Assembly: GCF_005145025.1 (NCBI RefSeq)
Contig: NZ_CP039695.1
Span: 3,085,501-3,149,500 of the forward strand
Direction of reading: 5' to 3'
From: Novosphingobium sp. EMRT-2
GTDB taxonomy: Bacteria; Pseudomonadota; Alphaproteobacteria; Sphingomonadales; Sphingomonadaceae
DNA: 64,000 bases
In this document: one piece after another, positions 39,396 to 48,728 of the stretch
How the letters are laid out: each line of letters opens with the position of its first letter
Position numbering within the stretch: position 1 is the first letter of the stretch
The notes under the pieces: generated by a model
What the model was told of the DNA's origin: nothing
Databases searched by the model: none
The model's input: the letters and a program-made list of their open reading frames with translations, nothing else
Translations under genes and position numbers: made by a program

Positions 39396-40652
39396 ATGCG
39401 TCGTGTGGTCGTAACCGGACTGGGCCTCGTCACTCCGCTCGGAGCCGACGTCGAAACCGTGTGGAAAAACCTGCTGGCCGGAAAATCCGGCGCGGGGCCG
39501 ATCACGAAGTTCGACACGACCGGCCAGAAGTGCCTGATCGCCTGCGAAGTGAAGCCGGCGGACCATGAATATGGCTTCGATCCGGGCAAGCGCGTCGATC
39601 ACAAGATCCAGCGCCAAGTCGATCCGTTCATCGTCTATGGCATCGATGCCGCCGGGCAGGCGCTGGAAGACGCCGGCCTTGCCGATATGGATGACGATCT
39701 GAAGCTGCGCACCGGCTGCTCGATCGGTTCGGGCATCGGCGGCTTGCCGGGCATCGAAAGCGAATCGATCGTCCTGCACGAGAAGGGGCCGGGCCGGGTT
39801 TCCCCGCACTTCGTGCATGGCCGCCTGATCAACCTGATCTCGGGCCAGGTGTCGATCAAGTACGGCCTGATGGGGCCGAACCACGCCGTTGTCACCGCCT
39901 GCTCCACCGGCGCTCATTCGATCGGCGATGCTGCGCGGATGATCAAGGACGGCGATGCCGACGTGATGCTGGCGGGTGGTGCGGAAAGCACGATCAACCC
40001 GCTGGGCGTGGCCGGCTTCGCGCAGGCGCGCGCGCTCAACTGCAGCTACAACGACCGCCCCGAGCAGGCCAGCCGCCCCTATGACAAGGACCGCGACGGC
40101 TTCGTGATGGGCGAGGGCGCGGGCGTGGTGGTGCTGGAAGAGTACGAGCACGCCAAGGCGCGCGGCGCGAAGATCTATGCCGAAGTCGTCGGCTATGGCC
40201 TGTCGGGCGACGCCTACCACGTCACCGCGCCGCATCCGGAAGGCAAGGGCGCCGAACTCGCCATGCGCATGGCGCTGCGCAAGGCCGGCATGGAGCCGGG
40301 CGACATCGACTATGTCAACGCCCATGGCACGTCGACGATGGCCGACACGATCGAACTCGGTGCGGTCAAGCGCGTGCTGGGCAATGACTTGGGCGGCGCT
40401 TCGATGAGCAGCACCAAGTCCGCCATCGGCCACCTGCTGGGCGGTGCCGGCGCGGTGGAAGCGATTTTCTGCATCCTCGCCATTCGCGACCAGATCGTGC
40501 CGCCGACGCTGAACCTCGACAATCCCGACGAGGGGACCGAGGGTGTGGACCTGGTGCCGCACCATGCCAAGAAGCGCACCGTGCGCGCCGCGCTCAACAA
40601 CAGCTTCGGGTTCGGTGGCACCAATGCCAGCCTGATCGTGAAAGCGGTCTGA
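39396..40652 (+). CDS. fabF: 3-oxoacyl-[ACP] synthase II
   Basis: Elongating condensing enzyme of fatty-acid synthesis. The 418 residues start at MRRVVVTGLGLVTPLGADV. The catalytic triad is visible: cysteine in VVTACSTGAHSIGDA, histidine in NAHGTSTMADTIE and histidine in KSAIGHLLGGAGAVE. The next gene, mltG, follows in 56 bases; the pair acpP-fabF-mltG is common in proteobacteria. Confidence 0.97.
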   Translation: MRRVVVTGLGLVTPLGADVETVWKNLLAGKSGAGPITKFDTTGQKCLIACEVKPADHEYGFDPGKRVDHKIQRQVDPFIVYGIDAAGQALEDAGLADMDDDLKLRTGCSIGSGIGGLPGIESESIVLHEKGPGRVSPHFVHGRLINLISGQVSIKYGLMGPNHAVVTACSTGAHSIGDAARMIKDGDADVMLAGGAESTINPLGVAGFAQARALNCSYNDRPEQASRPYDKDRDGFVMGEGAGVVVLEEYEHAKARGAKIYAEVVGYGLSGDAYHVTAPHPEGKGAELAMRMALRKAGMEPGDIDYVNAHGTSTMADTIELGAVKRVLGNDLGGASMSSTKSAIGHLLGGAGAVEAIFCILAIRDQIVPPTLNLDNPDEGTEGVDLVPHHAKKRTVRAALNNSFGFGGTNASLIVKAV

Positions 40653-40708
40653 GCAGGCGTCGGCGTGGCGTCCGCGGCAAAGCAGGAAGCTGGGCCGGGA
40701 GCCGGAAG

Positions 40709-41689
40709 ATGATGTTTCGCGGCAAGGCATGGCTGCTGGCGCTGGCGGCGGCGATGGTGCTGCTGCTGGCCGTGGGCCGTTTTTTCTACACGTGGTACGG
40801 CCCCGGTCCCCTGGCCAAGGACACGACCTTCGTCGTGCCCGATGGCGTCGCGCTGTGGAGCATCTCGGCCAAGCTGGAGAAGGAAGGGGCGATCCCGTCG
40901 GCCTCGTCGTTCCGGGCGCATGCCAAGCTGTTCGGCAGCGACGAGCCGATCAAGGCCGGCGAATTTCTGCTGCCGCGCCATGCCAGCGCTTCGGAAATCC
41001 TCAAGATCTTGCAGGGCGCCGAAGGCACCATCCGCCGGATGGTGACCGTGCCCGAAGGGTTGCCGTCGATTATGGTCTATGAGCGGCTGATGAACCAGCC
41101 GCTGCTGACGGGCAAGGTCGCGGTGCCGGATGAGGGCTCGGTCCTGCCCGACAGCTACGCCTTCCAGCGCGGCGAAAGCCGCGAGGCGGTGCTGAAGCGG
41201 ATGCAGGCGGCGATGGACAAGACGCTGGCCGAACTGTGGGCGAAGCGATCACCCGACACGGTGGCCAAGACCCCGCGCGACGCGGTGATCCTTGCCTCGA
41301 TCGTGGAGAAGGAAACCGGCAAGCCTTCCGAGCGGGGCATGGTGGCCGGGCTCTATTCCAACCGCGTGCGCAAGGGGATGCTGCTGCAGGCGGACCCCAC
41401 GATCATCTACCCGATCACCAAGGGCAAGCCGCTCGGCCGCCGCATCCGCCAGTCGGAGATCCAGGCGGTCAACGACTACAATACCTACACCATGGTCGGC
41501 CTGCCCAAGGGGCCGATCACCAACCCCGGCCGCGCTTCGATCGAGGCGGTGCTGAACCCGGCGAAGACCGAAGCGATCTACATGGTGGCAGACGGTTCGG
41601 GTGGGCACGTTTTCGCGTCCACCCTGCAGGAGCACAACGCCAACGTGGCCAAGTGGTTCGCGCTGCGGCGGCAACGTGGAGAGCTTTGA
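40709..41689 (+). CDS. mltG: Endolytic murein transglycosylase MltG
   Basis: Cuts nascent glycan strands at the inner membrane and sets their length. The 326 residues have an N-terminal membrane segment (about 6-24), a LysM-like region and the YceG domain with the catalytic glutamate in ILASIVEKETGK. The conserved later segments GMLLQADPTIIY, YNTYTMVGLPKGPITNPG and HVFASTLQEHNANVAKW are all present. Its end overlaps the next gene by 14 bases. Confidence 0.95.
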   Translation: MMFRGKAWLLALAAAMVLLLAVGRFFYTWYGPGPLAKDTTFVVPDGVALWSISAKLEKEGAIPSASSFRAHAKLFGSDEPIKAGEFLLPRHASASEILKILQGAEGTIRRMVTVPEGLPSIMVYERLMNQPLLTGKVAVPDEGSVLPDSYAFQRGESREAVLKRMQAAMDKTLAELWAKRSPDTVAKTPRDAVILASIVEKETGKPSERGMVAGLYSNRVRKGMLLQADPTIIYPITKGKPLGRRIRQSEIQAVNDYNTYTMVGLPKGPITNPGRASIEAVLNPAKTEAIYMVADGSGGHVFASTLQEHNANVAKWFALRRQRGEL

Positions 41690-42236
41690 CGCGGACGAGG
41701 CGGGGGAAGGGGCGCCGGCTGGGCGCGCCCCGCTGATCGTCACCGCCACGTTGCCGCCGGCGGAACACGCGTGGCTCGACAGCCTGCGGCGTGCCCATTT
41801 TCCGCCGGAGCGCAATGTCCTGACTGCGCACGTCACGCTGTTTCACGCGCTTCCGCCTTTTGCAGAGGAGGAAGCCCGGGCCTTGCTGGCGCGCGTCTGC
41901 GCGGACCATGCGCCGCCAGAGGCCCGGCTTTCCGGCGTGATGGACCTGGGCAAGGGCACGGCCTTTGCCATCGAGTGTGCGCCGCTGCTGGCGCTGCGGG
42001 ACGACATCGCCGAGCATTTCCACGGCCTGCTGACCGCGCAGGACAGCCATCGCCCCCGACTGCACGTCACCGTCCAGAACAAGGTCGAACGCGTGGCCGC
42101 GCGCGCTTTGCAGGCCACGCTGGAGGCGGACTTCCGCCCGCGCGCGTTCCGCTTCGCCGGGCTGGCGCTGCACCGTTATATGGGTGGCCCCTGGCAGGAC
42201 GTCGCGCGGTGGTCGTTCCGCGGGCGGGGCGGCTGA
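41676..42236 (+). CDS. 2H phosphoesterase, 2'-5' RNA ligase-like
   Basis: A 186-residue protein from the GTG at 41676, overlapping mltG. It has two HxT motifs (HVT in LTAHVTLFHAL and HVT in RPRLHVTVQNK), the signature of 2H phosphoesterases, with the usual spacing. Members act on 2'-5' bonds or cyclic phosphates; the substrate here is unknown. The acidic N-terminal 15 residues are not part of the domain, so a later start is possible. Confidence 0.85.
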   Translation: MESFDADEAGEGAPAGRAPLIVTATLPPAEHAWLDSLRRAHFPPERNVLTAHVTLFHALPPFAEEEARALLARVCADHAPPEARLSGVMDLGKGTAFAIECAPLLALRDDIAEHFHGLLTAQDSHRPRLHVTVQNKVERVAARALQATLEADFRPRAFRFAGLALHRYMGGPWQDVARWSFRGRGG

Positions 42237-42355
42237 ACCCCGCTCCAAAGCCCGGCGGAGAAACTTTCCCCGACCCGTGTTTCCCCTGTTGACCCCGCGC
42301 GGCTCCCCGCCTAAGAGCGCGGCCTGCCTTGCGATCCAGCGCGATCGCGCCATGG

Positions 42356-42432
42356 GGCGGAGTAGCTCAGCCGGTTAGAGCAGCGGAATCATAATCCGCG
42401 TGTCGGGGGTTCGAGTCCCTCCTCCGCTACCA
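42356..42432 (+). tRNA. tRNA-Met (anticodon CAT, elongator type); likely integration site
   Basis: A complete 77-base cloverleaf with CCA. Acceptor GGCGGAG / CTCCGCT (first pair G-U), anticodon stem GCGGA / TCCGC with loop ATCATAA, T arm GGGGG / CCCTC. It lacks the features of initiator tRNA. A lysidine-modified tRNA-Ile2 is less likely from its resemblance to alphaproteobacterial elongator tRNA-Met. An integrase gene follows in the same direction, so the 3' end is probably the attachment site. Confidence 0.93.
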
Positions 42433-42568
42433 ACCCGGATTGTCCACCAGTGACCCACTGAGGCCACTGGCAGACATTTTTCGAGGAAAATCAAATATTT
42501 TTCGCGTCCCGTTGCGTACGCCGGCGTCCCGGTGCGACCGGCTGCGGCCACCCACGGCGATTTGGATT

Positions 42569-42620
42569 GGGGGTATTTTGGGGGTATTTTTCGGCTGTCC
42601 CCAAAACAGGCGATACCCCC
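42569..42620. repeat. Candidate integrase arm-binding repeats
   Basis: Two tandem copies of GGGGGTATTTT (42569-42579 and 42580-42590) are followed by the inverted ATACCCCC (42613-42620), immediately before the integrase start. Iterons of this kind next to a tRNA attachment site commonly bind the integrase arm domain. The role is inferred. Confidence 0.5.
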
Positions 42621-42622
42621 AG

Positions 42623-43948
42623 ATGGCTTTGAAAGAACTTGAGGTCAAATACGCCACCAAGCGGCAGCGCCCCTACAAGCTGTCCGATGGAGAAGGCCTG
42701 CACCTGCTCGTCCAGCCGAACGGATCGAAGCTCTGGCGCCTGAAATACCGCTTCGACGGCAAGGAAAAACTGCTGAGCTTCGGCAAATATCCGACCGTCA
42801 CGCTGGCGATCGCCCGCGAGAAGCGGACCGAAGCCAAGCGGCTGCTCGATCAGGGTGAGGACCCCGCCGAGGCCAGGAAGCGGGCGAAGAAGCAGAGGGC
42901 CGCGCTCAAGCTGTTCGAAGAGATTGCGCGGGCCTGGCACGCCAATCGTATTGAAGGGCTGGACTCGGCCCATGCCCTGCGCGTCATCAACCGGATGGAG
43001 CGCGACGTCTTTCCGGTCATCGGGAAGCGTCCGATCACGGAAATCGACCCGCCCGAGATTCTCGAGATGATCCGCGCGGTCGAAGCGCGCGGCGCCCTCG
43101 ATATCGCCCGTCGCCTCAAGCAGAACGTCAGCCAGATCTATCGCTTCGCGATCGCGAGCGGCTGGGCGACCATCGATCCGACGCTCGGCCTCAACGATGC
43201 GCTCAAGCCCAAGCCGCCCGTCAGGCACATGGCGCGCGTGCCGCTCGCGGAGTTTCCGAAGCTGGTGCGAGCGATCTTCGCCTATGACGGCGAGGACACG
43301 CCGCGCCGCCGCGAGATCACCCGTGACGCGCTGCTGTTCACCTTGCTCACATGGGTCCGAACCAGCGAAACCCGCTTCGCGGCCAGGGACGAGTTCGAGG
43401 ATCTCTATGGACCGAACCCGCTATGGCGTCTGTCGCCGGAGCGCATGAAGATGGAACGTGAGCATCTTGTTCCGCTGTCCCGCCAGGCCGCAATGATCGT
43501 TCAGCGCCGCTTGCAGGCGACGAACGATGCGTTCCTCTTTCCCGGAGCCAAGCCTGGAAAGTCTATTTCCGAGAACACCATGATCTATGCCTGTTATCGG
43601 ATGGGGTATCTCCATCGGCAGACGGTACATGGGTTTAGGGGGCTCGGCTCGACCTGGGCGAACGAAGCCGAACGCTACAAGCCGGATTGGATCGAGATGG
43701 CGCTCGCTCACGAGGACGAGGATGAGGTGCGCGGCGCTTACAACAGTGCGCTCTATCTCACACCGCGAAGGCGGATGCTCCAAGACTGGGCCGACGTGAT
43801 CGACGCGGCAACCGCAGTGTCGAATGTCGAGAAGAATCCTATCGAGTTCTCACAATTCATGCGCTGTTCCGCTCCCATCCAGCACCTGCCACCAAGCGAC
43901 CAGAGACAGCCGTATTGGCAACGCCCCCTTCGGGCGGCTTCGCGATGA
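42623..43948 (+). CDS. P4-type tyrosine integrase
   Basis: A 441-residue site-specific recombinase with an N-terminal DUF4102-type arm-binding domain (about 5-95, YKLSDGEGLHLLVQPNGSKLWRLKYRF), a SAM-like core-binding domain (about 105-200) and a C-terminal catalytic domain. Catalytic residues are visible: R in TWVRTSE, HGFR, a later H in ALAHED and the tyrosine in GAYNSAL, so it looks active. The start at 42623 gives the usual beginning; the longer upstream frame covers the repeat region. It defines the left edge of the accessory island. Confidence 0.95.
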   Translation: MALKELEVKYATKRQRPYKLSDGEGLHLLVQPNGSKLWRLKYRFDGKEKLLSFGKYPTVTLAIAREKRTEAKRLLDQGEDPAEARKRAKKQRAALKLFEEIARAWHANRIEGLDSAHALRVINRMERDVFPVIGKRPITEIDPPEILEMIRAVEARGALDIARRLKQNVSQIYRFAIASGWATIDPTLGLNDALKPKPPVRHMARVPLAEFPKLVRAIFAYDGEDTPRRREITRDALLFTLLTWVRTSETRFAARDEFEDLYGPNPLWRLSPERMKMEREHLVPLSRQAAMIVQRRLQATNDAFLFPGAKPGKSISENTMIYACYRMGYLHRQTVHGFRGLGSTWANEAERYKPDWIEMALAHEDEDEVRGAYNSALYLTPRRRMLQDWADVIDAATAVSNVEKNPIEFSQFMRCSAPIQHLPPSDQRQPYWQRPLRAASR

Positions 43949-44290
43949 GCCTCAAAAGTCAGAACCGCCGATTTAGAGGCGCGGTTTTCTGCCATAGTTG
44001 TTAGAAATATCAGCTACTTAGATGCATCCGCGAATAGTAGAATGAACTCCAAGAAACCGTATCTCACTACATCTCATCATAGCTGATTCCCCTTGCAACT
44101 CGACAAGGGAAACCGCCGGGACCGCCAATTACGCCGATACATCGTCTGGAAGGGCTCGATTGGGGCGAGCAGAACGCGCGCATCCGTCCCGATGGACGCG
44201 CTCAGCGTGACTAATTCAATGAAATATATGGGGTTATTTGCGTCGCCACGAAGCGTCAGCGGTGCAGGCTCATCAGTCCTTAATCAATGA
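43949..44290. other. Gap after the integrase with a terminator-like hairpin
   Basis: A 342-base AT-richer gap. AACCGC (43963-43968) and GCGGTT (43981-43986), followed by TTCT, form a plausible weak terminator for the integrase gene. The remaining bases up to about 44,290 hold no gene I can support; one short frame at 44,093-44,290 lacks a ribosome site and any recognisable domain. The region probably holds the promoter of the receptor gene. Confidence 0.4.
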
Positions 44291-44295
44291 GTGGG

Positions 44296-44328
44296 AGGAA
44301 TAGTTCGCCAACAAATTGAATTGGACGA
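44296..44328 (+). promoter_or_regulatory. Candidate LysR-type operator, copy 1
   Basis: AGGAA-TAGTTC-N11-GAATTG-GACGA: the dyad half-sites are at 44301-44306 and 44318-44323. Similar blocks lie at 50,341, 56,457 and 62,299. The centre is 75 bases before the start of the first TonB receptor gene. The divergent LysR gene at 61,377 carries its own copy, so it is the best candidate for the binding protein. Confidence 0.55.
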
Positions 44329-44386
44329 TGAGCCCCAAGGCGCGGCAAATGGCGCCAAATCAAAAAATGCCGTGGGGAGGACAGTC

Positions 44387-46996
44387 ATGGTCACAGCCTT
44401 TAGGACAAATTTGCTTTGTGCCACCGCGCTATCGATCGCGTGTGCGCTTGCAGTGCCGGCACATGCCCAGGACGCTGCATCGCAGGGCGAAAAGCCCGAG
44501 GCGCAGGAAGGTGGCCTTGAGACAATCGTCGTCACGGCGCAGAAGCGCGAACAGAATTTGCAGGATGTTCCAGCCGCCGTTTCCGCCATAGGCGGCGAGA
44601 CGCTGCGCACGCGCGGCATCACGGAGACCTCAGACTTGATGGGCGCGATCCCCAGCCTGCAAGTCACCACTCCCTATGGTCGCACCCAACCGAATTTCTC
44701 GCTGCGCGGGATTTCAGTGGCGAACGAATTTTCCGCCTCCACTGCGTCGCCGGTTGGCGTCTATGTCGATGAAGTCTATCAGAGCTTCCGGGCGAGCCAT
44801 GGCCTGCAACTCTATGACATCGACCGGGTCGAGGTACTGCGCGGACCGCAAGGAACACTCTACGGTCGCAACACCACGGGTGGCGCGATCAGCTTCTTCA
44901 CGCGCAAGCCGGATCTGGGAGAGGCCAATGGCTATCTGACCGCCGGCTATGCCAATTACGACACTTTCACGGTGCAGGGCGCCGCTGAAGCGACGCTGGT
45001 TCCCGACATCTTGGGCGTCCGCGTCGCCGGTACTTTTGCAAAAGGGGATGGTTGGCAGCGCAATGTACTGCCTGGGAATGAGCGCGACCTAGGGACCACC
45101 GATACGATCGGCGGTCGTATCTCGATCCGCTTCCGGCCCGATCCCGATCTCGACATCAATTTGAAGCTCTATGCCGCGAAGGACGATCCATGGGGCACCG
45201 CGCCCTATGCAGGTGGTCAACTCGCGGGCGGGCAGGATGCGCTCGGCTATTCGCGTTACGATCCGCAACCTTTCCTAGGCGGGCGGTTGCTGCGTGACAA
45301 TGAGGTCGCAGTTGATCGGGTAGGTAAGAACATCAGCAAGTCGAAAGGGATAGCCCTCAACATCAAATGGGATGTCAGCGACCAATTCTCCGTCACCTCG
45401 ATTACCGGCTACGACACCGGCGACTATATCAACAATCCTGATGATTGCGATGGCGGCCCAGCCGATCTCTGCTCGATCGGCTACACGTCGACGAGCAAGA
45501 ATTTCAACCAGGACCTGCGTTTCAGCTATTCGAACGACCGCCTCGATATCATTGCCGGCCTTTATTATGGCAGGGACAAGGTCAAGACGGTCAACTACCC
45601 GGACTTTTTCGGGGCGCTGAGGCCGCTGCTGCTTGGCGCCGGTCTTCCGGGCAGCTACAATAACGCCGCAATCGGAACGCCCGACGCGATCCGCTATATC
45701 CCAGCCTTTGCCGCCAATCCGGCGTTGGGGCCTGGCGATGCCGGATTCTGCGACGCGATCGAGATCAATCCCAACGGCTTCCTTGATGCACGCTCGCTGA
45801 TTGCACTCCAGACCGACATCGCGATCAATAATACGGGCAATGGCGGCATGGGGGGTAGCTTTTCGGCGGGCTGCGCCGGGGCAGGCGCGCCTCCGTTCAC
45901 CCCGATCCTCGGCGAACAGCGTTTTGACGTGTCGCGCCCCTCGAAGGCGATCTACGGCGACGTAACCTGGAAAGCGACCGAGCGGCTGACCGTGGCGGTG
46001 GGTGCACGCTACACCCAGGATAAGGTCAATTACCTTAACGGCAGCACTTTCCTCTATGCGCTCGACGGTACGACGCCGGTTGTCAACCTGATCCCCTACA
46101 GCAATCCATACAACCCCAATCTCGCGCCGCTTGAGCAGCGCGAAAAGGCAAACAGGCTAACCGGCCGTATCAATGTCAGCTATGAGTTCGCCGATGATAT
46201 CATGGGCTATCTCCAGTACAGTCGCGGTTACCGCAGCGGCAGCTTCAACGGGCTTGCCTATCAGGGCGTCAATCAAGTCTATTATATCCAGCCTGAAAAG
46301 GTGAATGCATATGAGGCGGGGCTCAAAACCCGGCTGTTCGATCGCCGCGTCCAACTTAACCTCGCGGGCTTCTACTACGAGTATTCGAATCACCAAGTAA
46401 CGCAGGTGGTCGGCGCTACAACCTTCACGCGCAGCGCCAATGGTCGCCTGTTCGGTGGCGAGGCCGAACTCGCCTGGCAGGTGGCCGATACGTTGCGTTT
46501 CGATGCTTCGCTGGGCTATCTCAACAGCAAGTACAAAGGCAATGTGATCGATCCGGCAAACCCGGCCAGCCCGACATTGAACGTCAACGGCAATCCCTTC
46601 CCGAACGCGCCGGAGGTTACGTTCCAGGCCGGATTCGACTGGGATATGATCGATGACGGCACCAACAAGCTGACCTTGCGCGGTGATGCGTCCTACATGG
46701 GCAAGTACTATTTTGATCCGTTCAAGAATTATGGGCAGACACCGTGCGATACACCCCCAGCGGGATCGAACATAACGCTCGCGGGTAAGGCGATTACATG
46801 CGCAAATCCGGGCTACTGGCTCGCCAATGCGCGATTAACCTATGCGCACGACAATATGTCGGTTAGCTTGTGGGCGAAGAATCTGTTCGACAAATATTAC
46901 TACACCTACGGCCTCAACCTCAACGTGTTCGGCTACGATTATCTGAACCGCGGCATGCCGCGCACTTATGGCGTCGAAGCGACAGTCAAGTTCTGA
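44387..46996 (+). CDS. TonB-dependent outer-membrane receptor
   Basis: An 869-residue receptor for energised uptake across the outer membrane. It has a signal peptide (about 1-25, ending AVPAHAQ), a TonB box in ETIVVTAQ, a plug domain (about 50-165, RVEVLRGPQGTLYGRNTTGGAISF) and a long beta-barrel ending in a terminal phenylalanine (EATVKF). The start at 44387 follows GGGGAGG by 6 bases. The sphingomonad-type plug resembles receptors for hydrophobic or aromatic substrates rather than siderophores. It is the first gene of the catabolic island and is followed by a strong terminator. Confidence 0.95.
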   Translation: MVTAFRTNLLCATALSIACALAVPAHAQDAASQGEKPEAQEGGLETIVVTAQKREQNLQDVPAAVSAIGGETLRTRGITETSDLMGAIPSLQVTTPYGRTQPNFSLRGISVANEFSASTASPVGVYVDEVYQSFRASHGLQLYDIDRVEVLRGPQGTLYGRNTTGGAISFFTRKPDLGEANGYLTAGYANYDTFTVQGAAEATLVPDILGVRVAGTFAKGDGWQRNVLPGNERDLGTTDTIGGRISIRFRPDPDLDINLKLYAAKDDPWGTAPYAGGQLAGGQDALGYSRYDPQPFLGGRLLRDNEVAVDRVGKNISKSKGIALNIKWDVSDQFSVTSITGYDTGDYINNPDDCDGGPADLCSIGYTSTSKNFNQDLRFSYSNDRLDIIAGLYYGRDKVKTVNYPDFFGALRPLLLGAGLPGSYNNAAIGTPDAIRYIPAFAANPALGPGDAGFCDAIEINPNGFLDARSLIALQTDIAINNTGNGGMGGSFSAGCAGAGAPPFTPILGEQRFDVSRPSKAIYGDVTWKATERLTVAVGARYTQDKVNYLNGSTFLYALDGTTPVVNLIPYSNPYNPNLAPLEQREKANRLTGRINVSYEFADDIMGYLQYSRGYRSGSFNGLAYQGVNQVYYIQPEKVNAYEAGLKTRLFDRRVQLNLAGFYYEYSNHQVTQVVGATTFTRSANGRLFGGEAELAWQVADTLRFDASLGYLNSKYKGNVIDPANPASPTLNVNGNPFPNAPEVTFQAGFDWDMIDDGTNKLTLRGDASYMGKYYFDPFKNYGQTPCDTPPAGSNITLAGKAITCANPGYWLANARLTYAHDNMSVSLWAKNLFDKYYYTYGLNLNVFGYDYLNRGMPRTYGVEATVKF

Positions 46997-47009
46997 TCGC
47001 TGCTGCGAC

Positions 47010-47053
47010 GGGGGCGGCGGGCATCCTCTCCCGCCCGCTGCCCCCGATTTTTT
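47010..47053 (+). terminator. Strong intrinsic terminator after the first TonB receptor
   Basis: A 13-bp GC stem with one G-U (47010-47022 and 47033-47045) and a 10-base loop is followed by GA and six T residues (47048-47053). This is the clearest intrinsic terminator in the island. It implies that the enzyme genes downstream need their own promoter or partial readthrough. Confidence 0.85.
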
Positions 47054-47082
47054 CGACCTGACTTTCAGACCGAGGAGTATCC

Positions 47083-47226
47083 ATGATGCGTTCCACCGGC
47101 AACGGTCCCTCATTCATCGGCACGGCGTACAGAATCGAGCGCGCTGTGATCACTGAGATCGGCGCAGCTGAAAGCACCGCCCAGGCGAGCAGCGCCGAGC
47201 GGCCAGCGCGCCTCCGGACGATTTAA
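47083..47226 (+). CDS. Possible 47-residue leader ORF before the aldehyde dehydrogenase
   Basis: A short frame that opens with two ATG codons 7 bases after a very good GAGGAG ribosome site. It ends in TAA one base before the GTG start of the aldehyde dehydrogenase gene, which itself has no clear ribosome site. That layout fits translational coupling. The peptide is polar, has no membrane segment or recognised motif, and may matter only as a leader. Confidence 0.4.
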   Translation: MMRSTGNGPSFIGTAYRIERAVITEIGAAESTAQASSAERPARLRTI

Positions 47227-47227
47227 C

Positions 47228-48652
47228 GTGGATGCGTCTCGGAACAGAACTGAGCTGGAACGAATTTTCGCGACCCAACGCGAAGGGACGCGTGAGCAGG
47301 TTTCGCGCAGCTACGAAGAACGCATGGACCTGCTCGGGCGCCTTGGCCGGATATTTGAGCAGCACAGAGACGAATTGGTCGATGCCGTTGCCGCCGATTT
47401 CGGCATTCGATCCCGCTACGAGACTATCCTGCTCGACCTGATGCTTGGCATATCGGAAATTAAATTTGCGCGCCGCAATCTGAAGACGTGGCTGAGGCCG
47501 CGGCGGGTGAAGACTGACATCTTCGGCCTTCCCGGTTCATCGCGCCTGGTCCCCCAGCCCCTAGGTGTGGTGGGCGTTCTCGGCACGTGGAACTATCCGC
47601 TCGGCACCATATTCGTTGGCGCGGCCGGTGCATTGGCGGCCGGCAACCGCGTGATCGCAAAGCCGAGCGAAGTTTCCGCCAACGCCGCCGAAGCCAGCGA
47701 GCGGCTTGTGCGCCGGTATTTCGCCGAAGAGGAATTCGCGATTGTCCAGGGCGGGCCCGACATGGCACAGGCGATGACGGCCCTACCTTTCGACCATATT
47801 CTCTTCACCGGTTCACCCGCGGTTGGCCGCAAAGTCTATGAAGCGGCGGCTGCCAACCTTACACCTGTTACTCTGGAACTTGGCGGCAAATGCCCTGCCA
47901 TCGTGGGCAAGGGTGCATCGCTTGCACAAGTCTGTGAAAGCTTAGTGTTCGGCAAGCTGCTCAACGCCGGCCAGACCTGCATCGCCGCTGACTATGCCTT
48001 CGTCCATGTCGATCAGATGGAAAGCTTCGTCGCCGCACTCCGCGCTCAGGTTGCCAAATGCTACCCCAACGCGGCAAGCAACCCCGATTTCACCAGTATC
48101 ATCAATGACCGACAGTTCGCGCGGCTCCAAGGTTTGCTCGATGATGCCGAAGCCAAGGGCGCGACGGTGCTCAACCTCTCGGACAACGGCGATGGAACGC
48201 TTCCTGAACGGCATCGGATCGTGCCGTTGGCGGTTCTCGACGTTACCGATGACATGGCGATGATGCAGGAGGAGATTTTCGGACCGATCCTGCCGATCAT
48301 GCCATATCGCTCCGAAGACGAGCTCATTCGCTACGTAAACCGGCATGAGCGCCCGCTGGCGCTCTATTATTTTGGCGACGAAAGTGAGGAACGGCGCAAG
48401 ATCATTTCCGAAACGCACGCTGGCGGCGTGACTCTCAACGGCACGGTCATGCACGTCTTCCAGCGCCGGCTGCCTTTCGGTGGCATCGGACAGAGCGGCA
48501 TCGGTGCCTATACCGGCGTCGCCAGTTTCGAGCGCTTCACTCATTACAAGCCGGTGTTCTCTCAGCCGAAACTCAGCCTGCTTGGTCAACTTCTGCCACC
48601 CTATTCGAGCAAGACCGAAGGACTACTCAACATCTTCGAAAAGATCCTCTGA
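47228..48652 (+). CDS. Aldehyde dehydrogenase, coniferyl-aldehyde dehydrogenase-like
   Basis: Oxidises an aldehyde to its acid with NAD(P)+. The 474 residues include the Rossmann region with GTWNYPLGTIFVG, the catalytic glutamate in LELGGKCP (217) and the catalytic cysteine in NAGQTCIA (251). The hydrophobic C-terminus (LGQLLPPYSSKTEGLL) resembles the class 3/coniferyl-aldehyde and fatty-aldehyde dehydrogenase group. It starts with GTG. Between the receptor and the GMC dehydrogenase, it presumably handles the aldehyde made by the latter. Confidence 0.92.
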   Translation: MDASRNRTELERIFATQREGTREQVSRSYEERMDLLGRLGRIFEQHRDELVDAVAADFGIRSRYETILLDLMLGISEIKFARRNLKTWLRPRRVKTDIFGLPGSSRLVPQPLGVVGVLGTWNYPLGTIFVGAAGALAAGNRVIAKPSEVSANAAEASERLVRRYFAEEEFAIVQGGPDMAQAMTALPFDHILFTGSPAVGRKVYEAAAANLTPVTLELGGKCPAIVGKGASLAQVCESLVFGKLLNAGQTCIAADYAFVHVDQMESFVAALRAQVAKCYPNAASNPDFTSIINDRQFARLQGLLDDAEAKGATVLNLSDNGDGTLPERHRIVPLAVLDVTDDMAMMQEEIFGPILPIMPYRSEDELIRYVNRHERPLALYYFGDESEERRKIISETHAGGVTLNGTVMHVFQRRLPFGGIGQSGIGAYTGVASFERFTHYKPVFSQPKLSLLGQLLPPYSSKTEGLLNIFEKIL

Positions 48653-48728
48653 CGTGGCTGCGGCGGTTGATGCTGGCATGTTGCATGACGCCGGGTCGCC
48701 AGCATGGGTCGAATGACAAGGGAAGCAA

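Noticed and set aside
42356..42432. tRNA-Ile2 (CAT read as lysidine-modified)
   Set aside because: The stem and loop sequences resemble alphaproteobacterial elongator tRNA-Met; without a model scan the Met call is favoured.
42569..42620. CRISPR array or minisatellite at the GGGGGTATTTT repeats
   Set aside because: Only two 11-base units without spacers plus one inverted piece; the position before an integrase fits arm sites better. No CRISPR-like array was seen anywhere in the window.
44093..44290. 65-codon frame between the integrase and the first receptor
   Set aside because: No ribosome site, no recognisable motif, and it runs into the candidate operator region.
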